NCBI GenBank assembly: GCA_003279015.1
Contig: QCBV01000003.1
Location: 62,001-126,000, forward strand
Source of the DNA: Prochlorococcus sp. AG-347-J19
Lineage (GTDB): Bacteria > Cyanobacteriota > Cyanobacteriia > PCC-6307 > Cyanobiaceae
Direction: 5' to 3'
Length of the DNA: 64,000 bases
A program made the position numbers and the translations under genes. Position 1 is the stretch's first letter. Each line of letters starts with the position of its first letter. The notes under the pieces are model-generated. The model did no database searches. It saw nothing but the letters and a program-made list of their open reading frames with translations, and had not been told where the DNA came from. Shown one piece after another: positions 10,199 through 19,985 of the stretch.

Positions 10199-11377
10199 TC
10201 AAATTATGGAATTAATAATTTCTCTAGCTGCTCTCTCAACAACTCCTTCTTCTCCTAATTCTTTTTTTAACAAAGAATAACCTTTTTTGATTTTGGCTTG
10301 TTCTGATGACAAATCTAGAAGCCTGCAAGCTTTATAAAAAATTCTTTTTTCATTAAAATTTTTCTGTATAAACTCGGGAATTATTAATTTTTTTACTAAA
10401 AGATTCACAGGAGATATAAATCTTACCTTAAAGTTAAGAATTTTTTTTGCAATAAAGGCAGTAACTCTACTCACTCTATATCCAACGATCTGGGGTATTT
10501 GATATAAAGCCAATTCCATATTTACTGTACCTGATTTGCATAAAGCTAATTTTGTTAATGAATAAATATAAGGCTTTAATTCAGAAACATCGTCTTGAGA
10601 AATCACCTTGCCTTTAATTTCATATTTTTCTAAACCCTTTGTAAATTTTTCATCAAAAACCTTTCTGCATGAGGGGATATACACAATTAAATTTGGATAT
10701 TTTAGTTGTAATTTTTTTGCAGTTTTCAAATAAGTAGGTAATATATATCTCAACTCTTGGGGTCTTGATGCAGGCATTAAAAGTAAGATATTCTGATTTG
10801 CTCGAAGTTTTAAGATTGTTCTAGAATCTCTCTTGGAAGGTAATTTTTTCGTTAAATCAATCATTGGATGTCCTACCCAAAATACATTTCCACCCCTTCT
10901 TTTATAAAAGTTCGCTTCTTGCTTAAAAATCGCAAAAATCTTATCTGAAAAATTGATTAAATTTGTAGTGCTATTATTACCAATTCTCCATGCCCATTCT
11001 TGAGGGGCTATGTAGTAATAAATAGGCATATTATTTTTCATTCTCTTTAGTTTATTCCCTATCTTTATATTGGGTCCCATATAGTCAATCAATATTAAGC
11101 AGTTTGGCCTATACTTTTTAAGAGATTTATAAAATTTTTTTTGAATATTTATCATTGGAATAAGTAGCGGTAAAGCCTCCCAAATTCCTATCGCACTTAT
11201 GGATGTAGTATCTTGAATTATTTTTACTCCTTCGTTTTTCATCTTTTCGCCACCAAGTCCATAGATCTCTAAGTTAATTGAATATTTTCTAGCTTCATCA
11301 AACAATGCTTTTGACAATAAACCACCATGTAAATCTCCAGAAACTTCACCAGTACTTATAAATATCTTTTTATTCAT
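10199..11377 (-). CDS. lpxB: Lipid-A-disaccharide synthase
   Basis: 392 residues. The N-terminus IFISTGEVSGDLHGGLL and the mid-protein YIAPQEWAWR are typical of LpxB, a GT-B glycosyltransferase joining UDP-diacylglucosamine and lipid X at the inner membrane. Its start codon shares one base with the end of lpxA (11377), suggesting coupled translation. Last gene of the lipid A block. Confidence 0.96.
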   Translation of the reverse strand: MNKKIFISTGEVSGDLHGGLLSKALFDEARKYSINLEIYGLGGEKMKNEGVKIIQDTTSISAIGIWEALPLLIPMINIQKKFYKSLKKYRPNCLILIDYMGPNIKIGNKLKRMKNNMPIYYYIAPQEWAWRIGNNSTTNLINFSDKIFAIFKQEANFYKRRGGNVFWVGHPMIDLTKKLPSKRDSRTILKLRANQNILLLMPASRPQELRYILPTYLKTAKKLQLKYPNLIVYIPSCRKVFDEKFTKGLEKYEIKGKVISQDDVSELKPYIYSLTKLALCKSGTVNMELALYQIPQIVGYRVSRVTAFIAKKILNFKVRFISPVNLLVKKLIIPEFIQKNFNEKRIFYKACRLLDLSSEQAKIKKGYSLLKKELGEEGVVERAAREIINSII

Positions 11378-12216
11378 TAATTTATTAAAGGCATTGGACC
11401 GCGTCTTTCTTTTGATATTGAATCTTTTAAAAAATCACATAATTTAGTTGAAGCAAGGTCTAAATTACTATTTAATGCAATTTTCAATGCATCAGACATT
11501 ACATTGGTGGACTTAAAAAGCAAATTCCAGGTACTTTGCAAAATTTTTAAATCAAAATCCTTATTTTCCATCAAACCACTTCTTTTAATTCCAATCCTAT
11601 TTAAACCTCTCAATCTTCCTGGATGTCCTTCGGCCAAACAAAAAGGTGGGACATCTCTATCTACTCTAGTCATTCCTCCAATCATTGCTAGATATCCAAT
11701 ATGTACGAATTGATGAACACCTAAACAGCCACCAATAATAGCTTTATCTTCAACTTTTACATGTCCTGCAACTTGAACACTATTTGAAATAACTATCTTA
11801 TTTCCAAGTTCACAATTATGACCTATGTGAGTATAGGCCATTAATAAATTATTATTTCCAATAATAGTTTTTTCTCCTTCATCAGTTGCCTTGTTAATAG
11901 TTACACATTCTCTAAAAGTATTATTATCTCCAATAATTACTTCAGTAGGTGCCCCTTTATATTTAAGATCTTGAGGCTCAAGACCTATAAAAACATTTGG
12001 GAAGACTTTATTGTTATTTCCAATTTGAGTTTTTCCAGTAATAACAGCATTAGGCCCTACTTCGGTACCTTTACCAATAGTCACATCAGGACCAACAATA
12101 GCTCCCTGAGAGATAATGACCCCATCATGTAATTCGGCACTTGGATCAACAAAAGCGTTAGGGTGAATTTTTACACCACGAAAGGTTGAATTTAATTCAG
12201 TATTTGTATTCTCCAT
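11377..12216 (-). CDS. lpxA: UDP-N-acetylglucosamine O-acyltransferase
   Basis: 279 residues with left-handed beta-helix hexapeptide repeats through about residue 190, then a helical C-terminal domain. The catalytic His region is MAYTHIGHNCELGN. LpxA performs the first acyl transfer of lipid A synthesis. It lies 4 bp after fabZ, the usual gene order. Confidence 0.96.
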   Translation of the reverse strand: MENTNTELNSTFRGVKIHPNAFVDPSAELHDGVIISQGAIVGPDVTIGKGTEVGPNAVITGKTQIGNNNKVFPNVFIGLEPQDLKYKGAPTEVIIGDNNTFRECVTINKATDEGEKTIIGNNNLLMAYTHIGHNCELGNKIVISNSVQVAGHVKVEDKAIIGGCLGVHQFVHIGYLAMIGGMTRVDRDVPPFCLAEGHPGRLRGLNRIGIKRSGLMENKDFDLKILQSTWNLLFKSTNVMSDALKIALNSNLDLASTKLCDFLKDSISKERRGPMPLIN

Positions 12217-12220
12217 ATAC

Positions 12221-12679
12221 CTAATCGACTAATGAGAACATTAATTCTCCAGCACAAACCAATTTCCCATCTACGTGGGCCTCACCCTTAACCTTTCCAA
12301 ATCTTTGCCTTTTAATACCAAGTAATTCACAAGTAATAATCAATTGATCTCCAGGTAAAACAGGTTTTCTGAATTTAACATTATTGATTCCCGCGAATAC
12401 GAAAAGTCCTTTGGGAAGATCAGGCATTTGCGTTACTATTATTCCCCCAACTTGAGCCATTGATTCAACTATAAGAACACCAGGCATTAATGGCCTTTCA
12501 GGAAAATGGCCTTGAAATTGAGGTTCATTTATAGTTACATTTTTTACTGCAACAGCTCGCTCCCCTGGTATATGTTCTATGACTTTATCCACAAGAGCGA
12601 AAGGATATCTGTGAGGTAATAAACCTAGTATTTTTTCAGAAGAAATCTGATTATTTTCACTGGATAATTTCTTTTCCAA
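12221..12679 (-). CDS. fabZ: (3R)-hydroxyacyl-ACP dehydratase
   Basis: 152 residues. The hot-dog dehydratase motifs [14 protein letters not shown] and [20 protein letters not shown] hold the catalytic His and Glu. FabZ dehydrates beta-hydroxyacyl-ACP for fatty acid elongation and competes with LpxA for the same substrate, which fits its place between lpxC and lpxA. Confidence 0.96.
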   Translation of the reverse strand: MEKKLSSENNQISSEKILGLLPHRYPFALVDKVIEHIPGERAVAVKNVTINEPQFQGHFPERPLMPGVLIVESMAQVGGIIVTQMPDLPKGLFVFAGINNVKFRKPVLPGDQLIITCELLGIKRQRFGKVKGEAHVDGKLVCAGELMFSLVD

Positions 12680-12696
12680 AACAATTTAAGATAAAG

Positions 12697-13533
12697 TTAA
12701 TTTTTTAGAGATGAGGCCAATAAAGCATTTAAAGAATGTGATCCTTTATAAACTATAATTTGTGCCTTAGGTAACCCTACCAAAGCTAAGTCCCCAATTA
12801 GGTCTAAAATTTTATGTCTTATTGGTTCATTATCAAATCTTAATGGTGGATTAACCCATTCATCTCCATCACAAACAAGGGCATTTTCCAAACTTCCACC
12901 TTTTATTAATCCAAGTTCACTTAATTCTTGAAATTGATCCTTAAAACCAAATGTTCTCGCTGGAGCAATCATTTCAACAAAACTATTTGGATTCAAATCA
13001 ATCACAAAAGTTTGATTTCCAATTGCTTTGTAGGAAAAACTTATTGTTGATATTATTGTAGTCTTTTCAGAAGGTGTTGCTGCTATAACTGAGCCATCTT
13101 TATTAAAGATTATTGGTTTAGTAATTTCTCGAAAAAAATTATCTGGATTTGGTGCCTTTTTTATCCCTACTTCTTCGAAAGCTTTAACCCACTGTATTGC
13201 CGATCCATCTAAAAGCGGTATTTCTTTGCCATCAACCTCTATATGTATATAACTTAATCCACACCCAGCCAATGAAGATAACAAATGCTCGATAGTATAT
13301 AAATTCCTACCTCCTAATTTAACTGCCGTACAAAGCATGGTACTTCCAATCAAATCTTGAGTAAGCTTAAAAATCTCGTCGGGTTTATCCCTGAAGGAAA
13401 CATAATATCCTTCTTTTTCATAGGAAGAAATAGTAATCCTTGTTTTTTCTCCACTATGAAGACCTATACCTTCTCTGGAGATAACACCCGATAAGGTAAA
13501 ACAAGAATCATAATTAGTTGGCCAAGAAAACAC
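12697..13533 (-). CDS. lpxC: UDP-3-O-acyl-N-acetylglucosamine deacetylase
   Basis: 278 residues, slightly short for the family (about 300). The zinc ligands are visible in TIEHLLSSLAG and RHKILDLIGDLAL. It catalyses the committed step of lipid A synthesis. It directly abuts the preceding outer-membrane protein gene (stop at 13534), so the two are very likely co-transcribed. Confidence 0.96.
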   Translation of the reverse strand: MFSWPTNYDSCFTLSGVISREGIGLHSGEKTRITISSYEKEGYYVSFRDKPDEIFKLTQDLIGSTMLCTAVKLGGRNLYTIEHLLSSLAGCGLSYIHIEVDGKEIPLLDGSAIQWVKAFEEVGIKKAPNPDNFFREITKPIIFNKDGSVIAATPSEKTTIISTISFSYKAIGNQTFVIDLNPNSFVEMIAPARTFGFKDQFQELSELGLIKGGSLENALVCDGDEWVNPPLRFDNEPIRHKILDLIGDLALVGLPKAQIIVYKGSHSLNALLASSLKN

Positions 13534-15672
13534 TTAAAACTTCCATCCAACTCCAAGAGTATATCTCCAATCTCCACTAAAGTCCTTACTGGCAACATCT
13601 AACCTTAATGGACCGATCGGAGTTTTCACTCCTATTCCCCCACCTACTGAATAACCAGAACCTGATTTCTTCAATAATTTACCAGGTTTTCCCGGAACAT
13701 CCTTTTGAGAGCCCAAATCACTTCCTGCATCAACAAAAAAAGCTCCTGATATCATTCTCCAAACAGGGAATCTATATTCTGCCGTACCCTCAATAAAACT
13801 TTTACTTACAGACAAATCACAAGATCCCCAACCTCTAACAGATGATGTTCCACCCATACAAAAAGCTTCATAAGGAGGCAATTCTCCAACAATAGTTCCT
13901 GCCTTTAATTGAAAGCCAATAGCTTGTGGGCAATCTTCACTAGCATTATTTTTAGACCTACATGCTTTGGTTAAATTTATCCATTTTGTAGGGATGAAAT
14001 ATGAATATGAGGCTATCACTCTATTAAAAGTTGGAGAGTTTTCTCCCATTGAAACAAACTGTTCACTTCCAAGGGTTAATTTATTTCCTGAAGTTGGGTT
14101 GACAGAATTATTCAAATTATTTCTTGATGCACTTGCAATAACACTGACTAATGTATTTTCCGCAGGACATGACCCATCTTTTGGAGTAAATCCAATACAG
14201 ATAATATCGCTAATGTTATTCCTTGTCGTAGTTGGCGTCCTATCTCCGTAGGGTTTTTTGTTACCGCTACTATCGATCATTTTTACTCTCTTAAAATTCA
14301 TTCCTGCAAGAACTCTCCATTTAGCAATTTTGAACGGATCTCCTCCATTAAGTGGCCTTGAGAAAGAAAATCCGCCTCCAGTTTTTTCTAAAACTATTGA
14401 TGAGAAGGAATCACTGCTAGATGGAGTTTTATCATTCACAGCATATATTTTTCCATCTTTTTCACTTCTAAATTCTTGTGGATAATCCCTACTTAGAAAA
14501 ACATTTGTCCTAAAAGAGGTTTTATGCTTATCACCTTTAATCCATGGATCAGTTAAAGAAAAATTATAAGTTGTTGAATATTCTCCAAAGTTGAGATTTA
14601 TATTTGTAGACCAAGCTCTACCTAATGCATTCGTCTCTTGTAAACCAACAGTAGCAAAGATACCTGAACTGGTACTATAGCCAAGCCCACCTGTTAATGA
14701 TCCTGTTCTTTGCTCACTCAAATCTAAAAAAATTATGACTTGTCCGGGATTTGAATTGTCAGGGCCAAGAGATACCTTAACATCATCAAAAAGTGAGGTG
14801 GCATAGAGTCTTTTGATATCTGCTTCAAGAACTTTTCTATTAAATATGGTACCGGGTTGAGTTTTTAACTCTCTTTTAATGACCCAGTCTTTTGTTTTCC
14901 CTTTCCTAGGTTTACCATCTATGATGGATTCACCGTCCGATCCTGGGAATCTCAACTCAACATCAGATATGATACCTTCAGATACATTTAATGTTACTAT
15001 TCCATTTTCTGAGATTCTTTCTGGGCCTTTTATTCTAGCTAAAGAATAACCTTCACTCTCATAACGCTTTTTAATTATTTCTATCTTATTTTGTAATTCG
15101 ATTAGGTTGAGTGTCGTACCATAAAAATTATTAAAAATACTATCAACGTACTCAGTAGAGATTACAGAATTTATTGGTTTGAGTTCAACTTTCTTCAAAA
15201 TTGGATTAGGCACTACATTTACAATTAGCCTCACACCTAATGGACCATCTTGAGATTTTATTTTTACTCCTGAAAACCAACCACTAGCATAAATTGCATT
15301 TAGGTCTCTATTTAAGTTTCTATTATCTACAACACTTCCTGGCTTTATAAGCATAGAATCATATGCAGCTAATTCAAGTTTTCTACCTTCAGGGTGATTT
15401 TCCCAACCTTCGATAATTATTTCTGAGATGAGAACTTTTTCTTGATCAATATTTTCTTCATTATCTGCAATGAGTAATTTTTTCTCTTGTTTGATACCAA
15501 ATTCTTCTAAAAAAATATTGTTTATATTGTATATCTCTAAATTTGAGATTAATTGGTCAGAGTCATTTGGCAAATACTTAGCGAATAGTTCTGAATTATT
15601 TGATATCAAAATCAAAGGAGAACAAGCAAAATTGGTGAAAACCTTTCTAAATTTTAAAAAATGTTTTTGCAT
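13534..15672 (-). CDS. bamA: Outer-membrane assembly factor, BamA/Omp85 family
   Basis: 712 residues. The N-terminal half has POTRA-like repeats (VPNPILKKVELKPINS; IKKRYESEGYSLARIKGPE). The C-terminal half is a 16-strand-type barrel ending in Phe, with the conserved GGTSSVRGWGSCDL (VRGY/F-like). It inserts beta-barrel proteins into the outer membrane; cyanobacterial members are homologous to chloroplast Toc75. The first 40 residues lack a clear signal peptide, so the true start may lie downstream. It heads the bamA-lpxC-fabZ-lpxA-lpxB unit. Confidence 0.93.
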   Translation of the reverse strand: MQKHFLKFRKVFTNFACSPLILISNNSELFAKYLPNDSDQLISNLEIYNINNIFLEEFGIKQEKKLLIADNEENIDQEKVLISEIIIEGWENHPEGRKLELAAYDSMLIKPGSVVDNRNLNRDLNAIYASGWFSGVKIKSQDGPLGVRLIVNVVPNPILKKVELKPINSVISTEYVDSIFNNFYGTTLNLIELQNKIEIIKKRYESEGYSLARIKGPERISENGIVTLNVSEGIISDVELRFPGSDGESIIDGKPRKGKTKDWVIKRELKTQPGTIFNRKVLEADIKRLYATSLFDDVKVSLGPDNSNPGQVIIFLDLSEQRTGSLTGGLGYSTSSGIFATVGLQETNALGRAWSTNINLNFGEYSTTYNFSLTDPWIKGDKHKTSFRTNVFLSRDYPQEFRSEKDGKIYAVNDKTPSSSDSFSSIVLEKTGGGFSFSRPLNGGDPFKIAKWRVLAGMNFKRVKMIDSSGNKKPYGDRTPTTTRNNISDIICIGFTPKDGSCPAENTLVSVIASASRNNLNNSVNPTSGNKLTLGSEQFVSMGENSPTFNRVIASYSYFIPTKWINLTKACRSKNNASEDCPQAIGFQLKAGTIVGELPPYEAFCMGGTSSVRGWGSCDLSVSKSFIEGTAEYRFPVWRMISGAFFVDAGSDLGSQKDVPGKPGKLLKKSGSGYSVGGGIGVKTPIGPLRLDVASKDFSGDWRYTLGVGWKF

Positions 15673-15703
15673 AGAATTTTAATTAAGTTAAATAAAACAT
15701 TAT

Positions 15704-16444
15704 TTATTTAGTTAATTTAAAGAAATCATTTATTCTTCGGTTAATTTCACTGTAAGCCTCGATTAAACCACCTAAATCATTTCTAAATCTGTCCTTATCT
15801 AGACTTACTATTATATCATTTTTTTGATTTAGATCCCACAATCTACAATTATCTGGACTTATTTCATCCCCCAAAAGAATATTATTTTTGAGATCATATC
15901 CAAACTCTAACTTAAAATCTACTAGCTGGAGCTGAATATTTTTAAAAAAACTTTGCAGAATTCCATTAATTTTTAAAGTTAAATCTATTATTATATCTAA
16001 ATCTTTTGATTCTAATATATTCATTAATTTAATTCTATCTTTTGTAATTAATGGATCATTCAGTTCATCATTTTTCAGATAAATATCGATTAATGGTTTC
16101 GTCAGTTTAGTCCCTGGTTTAATTGTTGTTTGTTTGCACAAAGAACCATAAGCAATATTTCTTAGAACAATTTCAAGTGGAATTACTTTTATTTTTTTCG
16201 CAATCATTGTATTTTCATTTTTCAGTTCAAGAAAATGAGTTGGTATATTATTCTTCTTGAGAAATTCAAAAATTTTTGCACTTATCAGGCAATTCAATTT
16301 GCCCTTTCCTTCAAATTTAGCTTTCTTCAATGCATTAAAAGCAGTAGCATCATCTTTAAATTCAATTATTACTTTTTCTAGATCCTCATGAGAAAATACT
16401 TTTTTTGCTTTGCCTTCATAAATTAATTCATATTTATTTTTCAT
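15704..16444 (-). CDS. purC: Phosphoribosylaminoimidazole-succinocarboxamide synthase
   Basis: 246 residues, full length SAICAR synthetase. The N-terminal YEGKAKKVF, the middle IPLEIVLRNIAYGSLCKQ and LVDFKLEFGYD are family hallmarks. It joins CAIR and aspartate in purine synthesis. It is divergent from purD across 135 bp, so both purine genes may share a control region. Confidence 0.97.
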   Translation of the reverse strand: MKNKYELIYEGKAKKVFSHEDLEKVIIEFKDDATAFNALKKAKFEGKGKLNCLISAKIFEFLKKNNIPTHFLELKNENTMIAKKIKVIPLEIVLRNIAYGSLCKQTTIKPGTKLTKPLIDIYLKNDELNDPLITKDRIKLMNILESKDLDIIIDLTLKINGILQSFFKNIQLQLVDFKLEFGYDLKNNILLGDEISPDNCRLWDLNQKNDIIVSLDKDRFRNDLGGLIEAYSEINRRINDFFKLTK

Positions 16445-16579
16445 TAATTAAGACCTAATTTGATGACTAAAAGTACGATTTTTAATTAACATATTTATTA
16501 AGGATCAACTTTTCAAATAAGTTTATTTTATTTTACCTGATTATTCATCGAATCCTCATAACCTTCAAAAAATAAATTT

Positions 16580-17911
16580 ATGAGTATTAATTCAACAAGT
16601 TCTAAGACCGTCACTAAATTAGAAAATGTTTTAATAATTGGAAATGGCGGAAGAGAAAATTCTTTAGCATGGGCAATTCAAAAAAATAAAATAGTCAAAC
16701 AAGTTTATCTAATTCCTGGTAACGCTGGCTCAGAAAGAATAAATAAATGTGAAAGAATAAAAATTGATATTAGAAATAAAAATGAATTAATAGAAAAGCT
16801 TTATTTTTTAAAAATAGATTTGATAGTAATAGGACCAGAAATACCTTTAGCAGATGGACTGGCGGATTTCCTTCGCGAAAAAGATTTTAAAGTATTTGGA
16901 CCAGGTAGAGATGGAGCAAAACTAGAATATAGCAAGTCTTGGGCAAAGGAATTTATGCGAGATGCAAATATTCCAACTGCAAACTTTTGGAAAGTGAATT
17001 CTCAAGAAGAAGCAAGAAAAATTATCCAGTCATCTTCGTTCCCACTTGTTGTGAAAGCGGATGGTCTTGCTTCAGGTAAAGGTGTTTTTATTCCTGATTC
17101 CAAAGATGAATGTTTTAGAGCTGCAGAATCAATCTTTAACGGTAAGTTTGGCAACTCTGGAAATGTGGTAGTTTTAGAAGAAAAAATTCAAGGTCCAGAA
17201 GTCTCAGTTTTTGCTTTATGTGATGGAAAGAGGTACGTATTACTTCCAACCGCCCAAGATCACAAACGTCTTAATGAGAACGATAAAGGTCCCAATACAG
17301 GAGGAATGGGAGCTTATTCCCCTGCTCCACTTATAACAGAGGATTACCTTAAAATAATCATCAAAGAGATAATTGAACCAACAATAGATGAACTAAATAA
17401 AAAAAATATTGATTACAAAGGCGTAATTTATTTTGGATTAATGATCACAAAATCTGGGCCCAAAGTTATAGAATATAACTGCAGATTTGGTGATCCAGAA
17501 TGCCAAACAATAATGCCTTTGATGGATCAAAATTTTGTATTTTTATTAGAAAAATGTTCAATGGGAAACTTAACTTATGATGATAAAATTGAGGCTCCTA
17601 ATAAGGTTAGTGGTTGTGTAATAGCAGCCTCAAAAGGTTACCCTCACAAATATAAAATTGGCCTTCCCATAAAAATAGGAAAGATTGATTCAAGCGATTG
17701 TCAAATCTTCGACTCAGGTACTTGTCTAAGTAAAAATGGAGAATTATTAACTGATGGAGGAAGAGTCTTAAGTATTGTCTGTCAGGATAAAGATTTTGAT
17801 ATGGTTTTCGAAAAAGCATACAAAAATTTAAAAGAAGTAGATTTTGATGGAATTTACTTTAGAAATGATATTGGACATCAAGTGAGAAAAAACTTTCCTA
17901 AGGAGAATTAA
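16580..17911 (+). CDS. purD: Phosphoribosylamine-glycine ligase
   Basis: 443 residues, ATP-grasp enzyme of purine synthesis. Seen: NVLIIGNGGRENSLAWAI, LASGKGVFIP, and AQDHKRLNENDKGPNTGGMG. It starts with about 15 extra polar residues before the usual start, so an internal start is possible. nblS begins 4 bp after its stop. Confidence 0.97.
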   Translation: MSINSTSSKTVTKLENVLIIGNGGRENSLAWAIQKNKIVKQVYLIPGNAGSERINKCERIKIDIRNKNELIEKLYFLKIDLIVIGPEIPLADGLADFLREKDFKVFGPGRDGAKLEYSKSWAKEFMRDANIPTANFWKVNSQEEARKIIQSSSFPLVVKADGLASGKGVFIPDSKDECFRAAESIFNGKFGNSGNVVVLEEKIQGPEVSVFALCDGKRYVLLPTAQDHKRLNENDKGPNTGGMGAYSPAPLITEDYLKIIIKEIIEPTIDELNKKNIDYKGVIYFGLMITKSGPKVIEYNCRFGDPECQTIMPLMDQNFVFLLEKCSMGNLTYDDKIEAPNKVSGCVIAASKGYPHKYKIGLPIKIGKIDSSDCQIFDSGTCLSKNGELLTDGGRVLSIVCQDKDFDMVFEKAYKNLKEVDFDGIYFRNDIGHQVRKNFPKEN

Positions 17912-17915
17912 ACTG

Positions 17916-19985
17916 ATGGTAGATACCAACAATAATAGTGAGAGTAAAATACATAACATCGCAGTTAATGAAGATGTTGATAATAACTATTGGGTAAAAA
18001 AAATTCTAGCTTGGTGGAGTGGGTTTAGTTTAAGAACCAAATTATTAGCAATCGCAACCCTCGTGGTAAGCCTCATAATGACAGGAATAACATTTTTTGC
18101 TTTAAATAGTATTCAAAGAGATGCAGGAATGAACGATACTAGATACGCTCGAGATCTTGGCTTATTATTATCAGGGAATGTCACAGAATTAGTTGCTAAT
18201 AACCAAAAAAAAGAAATTTCGAATGTAGCTGAAAAGTTTTGGAGATCAAGTCGAAATCTGCGTTACATATTTTTTACTGATGCTGATGATATAGTTCAAC
18301 TTGGAATACCGATTAGTGCCACTCCAGCAAGTTCAGACAGTCAGTTTCAGCTCACTAGAAGATTAAAACTACCAGCAGAATTAAAGAAAAGGCCACAATT
18401 CCCGCTCGTAAGACAACATGTCACGCCTCAAGGGCAAGTAACAGATGTATTTGTCCCAATGCTTTGGAAAGGAAAATATCTTGGAACTTTAGCTTTAGGA
18501 GTTACACCTAATAAAAAAGCCTTAGCCAGTGCTGCATTAACAAGAGAAGTAACAATAGCTGTTTTTATCTCTATTTGGGTTTTAGTAATACTAGGAGCTG
18601 TATTTAATGCCCTTACAATTACAAGACCTGTAAGAGAATTAGTAAGAGGTGTTAGGGAAATTTCAAAAGGAAACTTTAAATCCAGAATTTCATTACCTAT
18701 GACGGGAGATTTAGGAGAACTTTTAAATGGATTTAACCGAATGGCCACTCAATTAGAAAATTATAACGAGGCAAATATTGAGGAGCTTAAAGCCGCTCAA
18801 ATAAAGCAACAATCACTAATAGCTACTATGGCTGATGGTGCAATATTATTGGATTCCAAAGGTAAAATCGTACTCACAAATCCAACGGCGAAAAGATTAT
18901 TTCGTTGGGACGGAAGATTCTTAGAAGGGAAATATTTTTTAAATGAGATCCCTGAAATTTTATCTAACGACTTACATACAAACATTGAATGTATTTTAAA
19001 CAGAGAGAAAGAGAAAGATGATTTAAGATTTAGTTTGGGGGAACCGGCTAGAACTTTAAGAATTGTCTTACAATCAGTATTAGATACAAACAAAGTCGAA
19101 TTAAAAGGAATTGCCGTTACAATTCAAGATTTAACAAGAGAAGTAGAACTCAATGCGGCACAAAACAGATTTATTAGTAATGTTTCCCATGAACTAAGGA
19201 CACCACTTTTTAACATCAAAAGTTATGTAGAGACCTTACATGATTTAAAAGATAAGCTTTCTAATGAAGAACAACTCGAATTCTTAGGTATTGCAAATTC
19301 AGAGACTGATAGGCTAACTAGACTTGTGAATGATGTATTAGATTTATCAAGATTAGAGTCAGGGAAAATAATTCAATTAGAGGAAATGGACATTAAACCA
19401 GCAATTGAACAGACCCTCAGAAATTACAGACTTAATGCCACAGAAAAAAATGTTTCATTATCACATGATATAGAAGAAACTATTCCTTCAATTCTTGGAA
19501 ATTTTGATCTGCTTTTACAAGTGTTTGATAATTTGCTGGGTAACGGATTAAAGTTTAGTCCGAAAAATAGCAATCTTATGATAAGAGCCTATACTTGGCC
19601 AGATTCTTGTCCTGCATTTCCCCCAATTAACAAAAATGACGGAGCTCCTCAGTGTGAGTTGGTTTCACCATTGCCAAAGGTAAGAATTGAAATTGCTGAT
19701 ACTGGTTCAGGAATATCGCAAACGGATCAAGAAAAGATATTTGACCGTTTTTACAGAGTAGAGAATTCCGTTCATACTGAGCAAGGAACAGGTTTAGGTC
19801 TATCTATAGTGAGAGGGATAATTGAAAAACATGGTGGAGAAATTCGTATGGCTAGTGAAATAGGAGTTGGAACAACGTTTTGGTTTGATTTAGCCTTGGC
19901 TCAATCCGATAAAGATGAATTACTTACTCAATCAATTAATAATACTGATGCTTTTTCAAGTTCTGAAATCAGAGAAATTATTTAA
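17916..19985 (+). CDS. nblS: Sensor histidine kinase NblS (Hik33/DspA/Ycf26 type)
   Basis: 689 residues. Order: N-terminal membrane helix (about 40-65), periplasmic sensing loop, second helix (about 210-235), HAMP (TRPVRELVRGVREISKGNFK), PAS (LIATMADGAILLDSKGKIVL), HisKA with SNVSHELRTPLFN (His425), and HATPase with DTGSGIS and GTGLGLSIVRGII. This arrangement and the purD neighbour fit NblS, the conserved cyanobacterial kinase that controls high-light genes, including hli, through RpaB. It ends 4 bp inside convergent kaiC. Confidence 0.93.
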   Translation: MVDTNNNSESKIHNIAVNEDVDNNYWVKKILAWWSGFSLRTKLLAIATLVVSLIMTGITFFALNSIQRDAGMNDTRYARDLGLLLSGNVTELVANNQKKEISNVAEKFWRSSRNLRYIFFTDADDIVQLGIPISATPASSDSQFQLTRRLKLPAELKKRPQFPLVRQHVTPQGQVTDVFVPMLWKGKYLGTLALGVTPNKKALASAALTREVTIAVFISIWVLVILGAVFNALTITRPVRELVRGVREISKGNFKSRISLPMTGDLGELLNGFNRMATQLENYNEANIEELKAAQIKQQSLIATMADGAILLDSKGKIVLTNPTAKRLFRWDGRFLEGKYFLNEIPEILSNDLHTNIECILNREKEKDDLRFSLGEPARTLRIVLQSVLDTNKVELKGIAVTIQDLTREVELNAAQNRFISNVSHELRTPLFNIKSYVETLHDLKDKLSNEEQLEFLGIANSETDRLTRLVNDVLDLSRLESGKIIQLEEMDIKPAIEQTLRNYRLNATEKNVSLSHDIEETIPSILGNFDLLLQVFDNLLGNGLKFSPKNSNLMIRAYTWPDSCPAFPPINKNDGAPQCELVSPLPKVRIEIADTGSGISQTDQEKIFDRFYRVENSVHTEQGTGLGLSIVRGIIEKHGGEIRMASEIGVGTTFWFDLALAQSDKDELLTQSINNTDAFSSSEIREII